Assembly: GCA_020354105.1 (NCBI GenBank)
Contig: CP070642.1
Coordinates: 571,555-589,558, forward strand
Reading direction: 5' to 3'
Origin: Chloroflexota bacterium
Lineage (GTDB): Bacteria > Chloroflexota > Dehalococcoidia > GIF9 > UBA5629
Length of the DNA: 18,004 nt
Of the stretch, positions 6,989-13,054 are shown piece after piece. The translations under genes were made by a program, and so were the position numbers. The notes beneath the pieces are model-generated. The model made no database searches. It had not been told where the DNA came from and saw only the letters and a program-made list of their open reading frames with translations. The first letter of the stretch is position 1, and every line of letters begins with the position of its first letter.

Positions 6989-8185
6989 ATGATAGATTTT
7001 GAACTTACACCCGAACAGAAAGAAGCAATAGCGGCAGCTCATAAAATTGCCGAAGAGATGTTGCGTCCTATAAGCCGTTACTATGACGAGCATGAGGATG
7101 AGAGTCCGAAAGAGCTTATAGATAAGATGTGGGAGGGGAGACGGGAAGGAGGCTTAATGGCTGGGCTGGACATGGCTGCGGCTTTAAGGACCGAGGAGAT
7201 GTTTTGGGGTGACGCTGGGCTTACTCTGGCCTTACCGAGTCCTGGGCTGGGGGGTGCGGCTATCTTTGCCACAGGGACGCCGGAGCAGTTGCAGCGGTTT
7301 TTAGGCAACTACAACGAGGGTGGTCCGAAGTGGGGCGCTATGGCGATGACGGAGACCAGCTGTGGCTCGGACACCGCTGCCATTCAAGCCACCGCAGTGC
7401 TCGATGGCAATGAATGGGTAATCAACGGGGAGAAGATATTTATAACCTCCGGTAAAAGAGCTATGGAGGATTCTCCAGGTTTGGTGGTGGTCTGGGCAAC
7501 TGTGGACAAGTCAGCGGGACGTGCCGGCATGAAGTCTTTTGTGGTGCCAGCTGGTACTCCAGGCGCAAAAGTGGAGAAGAAGGAGAAAAAGCTGGGAATC
7601 AGAGCCAGCGATACCGTAACCATTGTTTTCGATAATTGCCGCATACCCTTTGAAAACATACTGGGCAGTCCTGAAGTCAGGAAGATAGATAAGACCGGGA
7701 CTGCTGGCTTTAAGAAAGCCATGGCTACCTTCGATGCTACTCGACCTTTTATTGCCGCGCAGGCACTTGGTGTGGGTCGTGCCGCACTGGATTTCGTCAG
7801 AGAAGCACTGGAGAAGGAGGGTGTAAAAATACGCTACGGCTTACCGCGCAACAAGCTCACCGCCCTGGAACGGGATTTCATGGAAATGGAATCCAACTAC
7901 AAGGCAGCCAAACTGCTTACATTGCGTTCCTTTTCTCTAATGAGCCAGATGCTGCCAAACAGCCTCGAAGCATCCATGGCCAAGGCGAAAGCCGGGCTGG
8001 CTGTTACCAAGATAACTCAGAAGGCGGTTGAGATCATGGGACCGCTGGGTTATTCCAGAAAATTGCTGTTGGAGAAGTGGATGCGTGATGGCAAGATAAA
8101 CGATATCTTCGAGGGCACCGGTCAGATAAACATGCTGGTGGTGGCACGCCGAATCCTCGACTTTTCCAGAGATCAGCTTAAGTAA
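6989..8185 (+). CDS. Acyl-CoA dehydrogenase with intact catalytic motifs
   Basis: The 398-aa product is a flavin acyl-CoA dehydrogenase, which oxidises acyl-CoA to 2-enoyl-CoA and normally passes electrons to electron-transfer flavoprotein. It keeps the flavin/substrate loop as TETSCGSD (residues 121-128), FITSG (151-155) at the isoalloxazine strand, and IFEGTGQINMLVVARRIL at the C-terminus, where E375 aligns with the general base. It lacks the PEExGG loop of the N-terminal domain: the sequence runs from GLMAGLDM straight into ALRTEEM. The helical domain carries TALERDF where the family usually has a Gln-containing Q-x-x-x-F block. The upstream gene has that loop but lacks these motifs. The ATG follows AAAGGAGGT about 14 bp upstream (6972-6980). 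The acyl substrate cannot be inferred. Confidence 0.93.
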   Translation: MIDFELTPEQKEAIAAAHKIAEEMLRPISRYYDEHEDESPKELIDKMWEGRREGGLMAGLDMAAALRTEEMFWGDAGLTLALPSPGLGGAAIFATGTPEQLQRFLGNYNEGGPKWGAMAMTETSCGSDTAAIQATAVLDGNEWVINGEKIFITSGKRAMEDSPGLVVVWATVDKSAGRAGMKSFVVPAGTPGAKVEKKEKKLGIRASDTVTIVFDNCRIPFENILGSPEVRKIDKTGTAGFKKAMATFDATRPFIAAQALGVGRAALDFVREALEKEGVKIRYGLPRNKLTALERDFMEMESNYKAAKLLTLRSFSLMSQMLPNSLEASMAKAKAGLAVTKITQKAVEIMGPLGYSRKLLLEKWMRDGKINDIFEGTGQINMLVVARRILDFSRDQLK

Positions 8186-8221
8186 CTTGCTGCCGCGCGA
8201 GCATACGGAAGGAGATTCGGC

Positions 8222-8854
8222 ATGGCAGAATCTGCCCAGCAAGCTTTGACTATTCTACGTGATGGAAGTTTGTTTCAATGGTATGTCATTCCCTTGTTTG
8301 CTCTCGTGGTTTATGTGTATGCAAACGAGGTCGAGAAAAGAAACTGGAGTCTGGTATTTGCCGGTCTGGCGTTCTGGGGAATGGACTGGTTCAATGAGAT
8401 TTGGAATGGGCTAGTCTTCCACTTCACTCAATATGCTCCGGTCTGGGGTGCACCTGGGGGTACAGCTTACCTCATTTTAATCGGGCTTAATATTGAGATT
8501 TGCTTTATGTTTGCTATCGCAGGCGTCGCCTTTAGTAAGATGCTGCCGAAGGATAAAAAGATGAAGATGCTGGGCATTCCCAACCGGCTGCTATTCGCTA
8601 TAGTCGGCGCTGCTTTTTGTGTCTTCGTCGAGTGCCTGCTGAATGCAGTTGGTGCGCTTTCCTGGGAGTATACTTGGTGGAATGCCAGTGTACCGTGGCT
8701 TATTTTCTTGGTCGGTTATCTTTACTTTTTCTTGGTTTCTTTCTGGGTATTTGACATGGAGAGCGTCAAGAATAAGGCGATAACAGTAGGAGCTATACTC
8801 GGCTTTGACGTTATCTGCTTAGTGGTTTTCATGGGCATACTGGGGTGGATTTAG
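8222..8854 (+). CDS. Six-helix membrane protein of unknown function
   Basis: I do not recognise this 210-aa protein. Hydrophobicity suggests six membrane helices, at about residues 18-35, 43-68, 81-107, 122-146, 157-178 and 186-209. Several carry buried polar or acidic residues (MDWFNEIWN in helix 2, LNIEI in helix 3, VECLLNAVG in helix 4, GFDVI in helix 6) and many Trp. It has a single His (H67), so it is not a bis-heme cytochrome b, and there is no CxxC or CxxCH motif. The ATG follows AAGGAGATTC. It starts 36 bp after the second acyl-CoA dehydrogenase on the same strand, so it is probably the third gene of that operon. Roles such as carrying the acyl substrate or linking electron flow to the membrane are only guesses. 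Confidence 0.8.
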   Translation: MAESAQQALTILRDGSLFQWYVIPLFALVVYVYANEVEKRNWSLVFAGLAFWGMDWFNEIWNGLVFHFTQYAPVWGAPGGTAYLILIGLNIEICFMFAIAGVAFSKMLPKDKKMKMLGIPNRLLFAIVGAAFCVFVECLLNAVGALSWEYTWWNASVPWLIFLVGYLYFFLVSFWVFDMESVKNKAITVGAILGFDVICLVVFMGILGWI

Positions 8855-8901
8855 GCAGGAACGTAAAAGCATTCTTGGAGGGACTGTCTTAAGCAATGGG
8901 C

Positions 8902-9861
8902 TTACGGTGGGCATTTGGCGCAAAACGACCGGAACAACGTCGTGCTCAGGTAGCGGTCTCCCCTGTCGGGCAATATAACCACAATTGTGCCAGAATCTAG
9001 TTCCTTGGCTATGTGTAGGGCCCCGGCCACTGCCGCTCCGCTTGACATGCCGACAAAGAGACCTTCTTTAACAGCCAACAGCCTCGTTGTTTCAAAGGCC
9101 TCTTCGTCTTCGATAACTACCTTTTCATCGAATGTCTCTGGGCGATAGATTTTGGGTACTATTGATTCGTTCATGTTTTTCAGTCCCTGTATGGTGTGCC
9201 CTTCTGTTGGCTCTACAGCGACTATTTTCACGCCCGGTTTTTTCTCTTTTAGATATTTACCTGTGCCCATCAACGTTCCTGTTGTCCCCATACCAGCAAT
9301 GAACACGTCGACTTCCCCTGCTGTCTGAGATACGATCTCGGGTCCGGTTGTTTCGTAATGAGCTAATACGTTGCTGTCGTTATCGAATTGATTGGGCATG
9401 AAGCATGTATCTGGCTCTTCAACGGCAAGTTGTCTTGCCTGCGTGATAGCGCCATCCGTGCCTTCTGCCTCTGGCGTTAGCATAACTTCGGCACCGAATG
9501 CGGCAAGAGTACGCTGCCTCTCTATGCTGACACACTCTGGCATAAAGAGTTTGACGCGATATCCTTTGGCAGCTCCTATCATAGCCAGGGCAATTCCCAT
9601 GTTTCCTGAGGTCGGCTCAACAATTGTCTTGTCCTTGGTAAGTTTGCCGGATTCTTCGGCCCTGGTTATCATGTAGTAGGCAGGTCGGTCTTTAACTGAA
9701 CCTCCAGGGTTGTTTCCCTCGAGTTTTCCCAGTATTTTTACCCTCGGATTTCCGTTTAGATTCTTTAGTTCTACCAATGGAGTATTACCGATTGCATCGA
9801 ATATACTGAATTTTCTATTTTCCATATCCTTTACAACGTCTCCGGCAGTTTTGCCTTTCAT
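8902..9861 (-). CDS. Cysteine synthase (PLP-dependent O-acyl/phosphoserine sulfhydrylase)
   Basis: The 319-aa product is a fold-type II PLP enzyme of the cysteine synthase family, which makes L-cysteine from O-acetylserine or O-phosphoserine and sulfide. It has the PLP lysine in GGSVKDRP (K57), the substrate loop PTSGNMG (83-89; usually SGNTG), the GMGTTGTLMG phosphate-binding loop, and the C-terminal DRGDRYLSTTLF. Overall it resembles CysM-type proteins slightly more than CysK, but I cannot separate O-acetylserine from O-phosphoserine use. The C-terminus ends in an unusual CAKCPP tail (Cys314, Cys317). The start at 9861 has GAGG at about 9869-9872. An internal ATG (residue 13) is poorly spaced from its AAGGA. 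It diverges from the ATPase gene. Confidence 0.92.
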   Translation of the reverse strand: MKGKTAGDVVKDMENRKFSIFDAIGNTPLVELKNLNGNPRVKILGKLEGNNPGGSVKDRPAYYMITRAEESGKLTKDKTIVEPTSGNMGIALAMIGAAKGYRVKLFMPECVSIERQRTLAAFGAEVMLTPEAEGTDGAITQARQLAVEEPDTCFMPNQFDNDSNVLAHYETTGPEIVSQTAGEVDVFIAGMGTTGTLMGTGKYLKEKKPGVKIVAVEPTEGHTIQGLKNMNESIVPKIYRPETFDEKVVIEDEEAFETTRLLAVKEGLFVGMSSGAAVAGALHIAKELDSGTIVVILPDRGDRYLSTTLFRSFCAKCPP

Positions 9862-9901
9862 TAAACAAACCTCAACTTAAATGTAAATCTATAACTGCAG
9901 T

Positions 9902-9930
9902 AGTCTACGACAACCAGCATTCTAAATCAA
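9902..9930 (-). promoter_or_regulatory. Possible promoter of the cysteine synthase gene
   Basis: On the minus strand TTGATT (9925-9930, 4 of 6) is separated by 17 bp from TAGACT (9902-9907, 4 of 6). Transcription would start near 9895, about 34 nt before the ATG at 9861. Confidence 0.4.
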
Positions 9931-9941
9931 GTTGGACATTA

Positions 9942-9970
9942 TTGACAATGTCTAAGGATTAAGTTTAAAT
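9942..9970 (+). promoter_or_regulatory. Predicted promoter of the HerA-like ATPase gene
   Basis: A perfect TTGACA (9942-9947) is separated by 17 bp from TTAAAT (9965-9970, 4 of 6); an overlapping TAAATT with an 18-bp spacer is an alternative. The start would be near 9977, about 58 nt upstream of the ATG at 10035. Confidence 0.5.
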
Positions 9971-9976
9971 TAAGTA

Positions 9977-10001
9977 CATTCCTCTGGCAATCTGAGGAAT
10001 G
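9977..10001 (+). repeat. Inverted repeat at the predicted transcript start of the ATPase gene
   Basis: CATTCCTC (9977-9984) and GAGGAATG (9994-10001) are a perfect 8-bp inverted repeat around a 9-nt centre. It sits where transcription from the TTGACA promoter should begin and ends 33 bp before the ATG. It could be an operator for a dimeric regulator or a 5'-terminal mRNA hairpin; sequence alone does not decide. Confidence 0.6.
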
Positions 10002-10034
10002 AATTCGGTGAAATAGTTTAAGGAGGCTTTAGTT

Positions 10035-12512
10035 ATGGAAGATTATGAGAAATTGGGTGTTTTTTATCTGGGTCGATCTTATGACCTGGGGAGCAAAAGT
10101 CCGAAAGATGGGCTCATTCTTTACGATTCTAAAGACCTGGTGACACATGGGGTCTGTGTTGGCATGACCGGTAGTGGCAAGACTGGGCTGTGTATTGGAG
10201 TCCTGGAAGAAGCTGCTCTGGATGGTGTGCCAGCGATAGTTATTGACCCCAAAGGAGATATGCCCAATCTTCTGCTGACATTTCCCGAGCTGAGGGCAGA
10301 GGATTTTGCCCCCTGGATAAATGAGGGTGACGCGCGTAAAAAAGGACTTTCCGCAGAGGAATATGCCAGGAAACAGGCCGATATGTGGAAGAATGGGCTG
10401 GCAGGCTGGGGTCAGACAGGTGAACGAATAAGCCGCCTGCGCCAGTCTGCGGATTTTGTCATATATACTCCGGGCAGTAGTGCCGGCATACCTGTTTCTA
10501 TATTAAAGTCGTTTGCGGCACCTCCCGCCGCTATTCTAGATGATACCGAGCTTCTAGGTGACAGAATTAGCTCCACAGCTACCAGCCTGCTTGGTCTTAT
10601 GGGTAAGGAGGCTGACCCAATTAGAAGCAGAGAGCATATTTTAATCTCCACAATTCTGGATTCAGCTTGGAAACAAGGTAGAGACCTGGACTTGGCTTCG
10701 CTCATTCAGCATATACAGACTCCTCCTGTAGCCAAGATAGGGGTTATGGACATTGAATCCTTCTATCCTTCCAAGGACCGGTTTGACCTGGCCCTTTCGC
10801 TGAACAATCTGCTGGCAGCGCCGGGCTTCAGCGCATGGCTGGAAGGGGAGCCGCTGGACATCAATGCAATATTGTATACGCCGGACGGGAAGCCGAGGGT
10901 CTCTATATTCTCTATAGCTCATCTCAGTGATGCTGAGCGCATGTTTTTTGTCTCGCTGCTGCTTAATCAGATACTGGCTTGGACACGCACACAATCCGGT
11001 ACAACCAGCCTGCGTGCCATCGTCTATATGGATGAGATTTTTGGCTACTTTCCACCGGTGGCTAATCCTCCCTCAAAAGCACCTCTGCTCACCTTGCTTA
11101 AACAGGCACGTGCTTTTGGGGTAGGCATTTTATTGGCTACACAGAACCCTGTGGATTTGGATTATAAGGGTCTGGCTAATACGGGCACCTGGTTCATTGG
11201 CCGATTGCAGACAGAACGCGACAAGATGAGAGTCTTGGAGGGTCTGGAGGGTGTAGCTGCCAGCGCTGGTGTCAAATTTGACAGACAAGGGATGGAGGAG
11301 ACGCTCGCTGGCTTGGGTAGCCGTATTTTCTTACTGAACAACGTACATGAGGATGCCCCGGAGATTTTCGAAACCCGCTGGGTCATGTCGTACCTCAGGG
11401 GTCCGATGACACGCATCCAGATAAAATCTTTAATGGACCAGCGGAAACCGGCTGGAGTAAGCGCAAAGGCTGCACCAGCTGCCGCAGCTCCGGTTGCCCC
11501 GTCTTCTGCTCCTTCTTACCATGCTGTGCCTTCAGCAGTGGGTGGTGCTGTTAAGAAAGCCGACCGCCCGCTGCTTCCCCCGGATGTTCCCCAATATTTT
11601 GTCCCTGTCCGTGGCAGCAAGCAGGTGGGGCAAACCTTGACCTATAATCCTATGTTGCTTGGTATGGCTCAGGTTCATTTTTCTGATAAAAAGGCCAAGG
11701 TGGCTACGACCCGGGAGTCCACTTTTATTACTCAGATAACAGATGACCCTATTGCAGTTGACTGGGATAATTCAACAGAGGCCAGTTTTAACATATCAGA
11801 TTTGGATAAATCGCCCAGTGAGTCAGCCCGCTATTCTCCGTTACCTGCAGTAGCAGGCAATGCCAAGAGTTACGGTGTCTGGAGTAAGGATTTTGCCGAC
11901 TGGCTTTACAGAAATCAGAAGCTGGAGTTGTTCAGAAGCCCGACTCTCAAAGAGGTCTCCAAGCTGGGTGAATCCGAACGTGATTTTCGAATCCGGTTAC
12001 AGCAGGGCGCTCGTGAGCAGCGAGATGAGGCGACGGAGGAGCTTCGAAAGAAATATGCATCGAAAATGGCCACACTCGAAGACCGGGTTCGCCGAGCCCA
12101 GCAAGCAGTTGAGCGAGAGGCAGAACAAGCAAAACAGCAAAAAATGCAAACGGCCATATCAGTAGGTACGACGCTGCTCAGTGCTTTTGTAGGCAGGAAA
12201 GCGGTTAGCTATTCATCGCTGGGGCGTGCCACAACTGCGGCTCGTGGCGCCAGTCGTGTAATGAAAGAGTCACAAGATATAAAACGTGCCCAAGAGACAG
12301 TTGCGAGTCATCAACAGAGACTGCAGGAACTTGAAGATTCATTTAAATCTGATATGGATGCGCTGGCAGCCAAGATTGACCCGATGACTGAAGAGCTTGA
12401 GCAAATTAGCGTAAGGCCGGCAAAGAAGGATATTGATGTGCGCCTGGCCACGCTGGTATGGATGCCTCACTGGCAGAGCCCGGACGGTAATTTGTCGCCG
12501 GCGTGGGAGTAA
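10035..12512 (+). CDS. HerA/DUF87-type P-loop ATPase with C-terminal coiled coils
   Basis: The 825-aa product has a RecA-like ATPase core of the HerA/FtsK type. Walker A is GMTGSGKT (residues 43-50), an IDPKGD block typical of HerA-like proteins lies at 70-75, Walker B is IVYMDEI (about 329-335, D333/E334), and TQNPVDLDYKGLANTGTWF and RLQTERDK blocks follow as sensor and arginine-finger candidates. After a Pro/Ala-rich linker (about 473-505) comes a large uncharacterised region. A charged coiled coil (about 646-700), a Gly/Ala/Ser-rich stretch starting near A707 and a second coiled coil (about 745-790) complete it. HerA-like ATPases act as hexameric DNA or peptide translocases; this architecture has no assigned function that I know. 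No NurA-type nuclease is adjacent. The ATG follows AAGGAGG with good spacing. Diagnosis as an ATPase is secure, role unknown. Confidence 0.88.
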   Translation: MEDYEKLGVFYLGRSYDLGSKSPKDGLILYDSKDLVTHGVCVGMTGSGKTGLCIGVLEEAALDGVPAIVIDPKGDMPNLLLTFPELRAEDFAPWINEGDARKKGLSAEEYARKQADMWKNGLAGWGQTGERISRLRQSADFVIYTPGSSAGIPVSILKSFAAPPAAILDDTELLGDRISSTATSLLGLMGKEADPIRSREHILISTILDSAWKQGRDLDLASLIQHIQTPPVAKIGVMDIESFYPSKDRFDLALSLNNLLAAPGFSAWLEGEPLDINAILYTPDGKPRVSIFSIAHLSDAERMFFVSLLLNQILAWTRTQSGTTSLRAIVYMDEIFGYFPPVANPPSKAPLLTLLKQARAFGVGILLATQNPVDLDYKGLANTGTWFIGRLQTERDKMRVLEGLEGVAASAGVKFDRQGMEETLAGLGSRIFLLNNVHEDAPEIFETRWVMSYLRGPMTRIQIKSLMDQRKPAGVSAKAAPAAAAPVAPSSAPSYHAVPSAVGGAVKKADRPLLPPDVPQYFVPVRGSKQVGQTLTYNPMLLGMAQVHFSDKKAKVATTRESTFITQITDDPIAVDWDNSTEASFNISDLDKSPSESARYSPLPAVAGNAKSYGVWSKDFADWLYRNQKLELFRSPTLKEVSKLGESERDFRIRLQQGAREQRDEATEELRKKYASKMATLEDRVRRAQQAVEREAEQAKQQKMQTAISVGTTLLSAFVGRKAVSYSSLGRATTAARGASRVMKESQDIKRAQETVASHQQRLQELEDSFKSDMDALAAKIDPMTEELEQISVRPAKKDIDVRLATLVWMPHWQSPDGNLSPAWE

Positions 12513-12525
12513 ACAGTAAAAGGTT

Positions 12526-12553
12526 TTGACATAACAAAATCTCGTGTTATGAT
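12526..12553 (+). promoter_or_regulatory. Strong predicted promoter of the four-helix membrane protein gene
   Basis: A perfect TTGACA (12526-12531) is separated by 16 bp from TATGAT (12548-12553, 5 of 6), giving a start near 12560. It begins only 14 bp after the ATPase stop, so the small downstream gene can be transcribed on its own. Confidence 0.68.
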
Positions 12554-12592
12554 TTGAGCCACCCTCCAATAGAGCAGGAAATAAATCAAAGG

Positions 12593-12605
12593 AGGTGACG
12601 CACCT
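12593..12605 (+). promoter_or_regulatory. Small hairpin overlapping the ribosome-binding site
   Basis: AGGTG (12593-12597) and CACCT (12601-12605) can pair over a 3-nt loop, hiding part of the very strong AAAGGAGGTGA site (12588-12598) directly before the GTG start. This could lower translation; the stem is only 5 bp, so the effect may be small. Confidence 0.35.
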
Positions 12606-12950
12606 GTGAACAAAGCTCTTGGTATCATTGGTTTTGCTGCTTTTATCCTTGGTCTAATATTGGCTATTATCTTTGGAATCGTAGCGCCAGAAAATTACTG
12701 GGTGATTTTAATCATGGTGATTTTGGGTATCATCATAGGTGCCCTGAACATCACGGGTAGAGAGATAATGCCTTTGTTGCTGGCTACAATAGCTTTAATA
12801 GTTGTTGGCGGCGTTTTTGAGCCAATTTCAGTGCTTGGAATAGGTGCCATGGTTGACAATATCCTTAAGTTGGTGGCTACGCTAATGGCGCCGGCTGCGG
12901 TTATAGCTGCAGTGAGAGCATTTTGGTCGGTCGGTTTTCCCGGTAGATAA
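12606..12950 (+). CDS. Small four-helix membrane protein of unknown function
   Basis: This 114-aa protein is strongly hydrophobic with likely helices at about residues 4-25, 31-48, 55-72 and 85-107, separated by short loops (APENYW, NITGREIMP, FEPISVLGIG). The C-terminus AAVRAFWSVGFPGR ends in basic residues, probably facing the cytoplasm. I do not recognise a named family. It uses a GTG start, set by a near-perfect AAAGGAGGTGA site 8 nt upstream. It has its own TTGACA/TATGAT promoter, so a working link to the upstream ATPase is not required. Being real is well supported by ribosome site, promoter and composition; function is unknown. Confidence 0.8.
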   Translation: MNKALGIIGFAAFILGLILAIIFGIVAPENYWVILIMVILGIIIGALNITGREIMPLLLATIALIVVGGVFEPISVLGIGAMVDNILKLVATLMAPAAVIAAVRAFWSVGFPGR

Positions 12951-13054
12951 TATCAAGTTCGTGATATAAAGCGTGCATTAGTAGCTCTTGTCGCTTTTAG
13001 TTGATTGAGTGGCCAATTTGGTTTGCTGGCTCTCTTGGCAAAAAAGATGGTTGT

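Noticed and set aside
6940..6990. Frameshift as the cause of the short C-terminus of the first acyl-CoA dehydrogenase
   Set aside because: The other two plus-strand frames across the stop do not encode the missing helix, and the stop overlaps a well-formed ribosome site for the next gene, so the short end looks native.
8222..8854. Cytochrome b-like or heme-binding membrane anchor for the dehydrogenase pair
   Set aside because: Only one His is present in the six helices and there is no CxxCH, so bis-His heme ligation is not possible.
10035..12950. Phage-defence system built from the HerA-like ATPase and the next membrane protein
   Set aside because: No nuclease, Sir2, DUF4297 or other effector is adjacent, the membrane protein has its own promoter, and no mobile-element features surround it.
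13012..13045. GCCAA and TTGGC arms near a run of six A, resembling a terminator between the four-helix protein and GH3 genes
   Set aside because: Read on the plus strand the hairpin is followed by A, not T; read on the minus strand the T run precedes the hairpin. The loop is also long (18 nt), so neither direction gives an intrinsic terminator.
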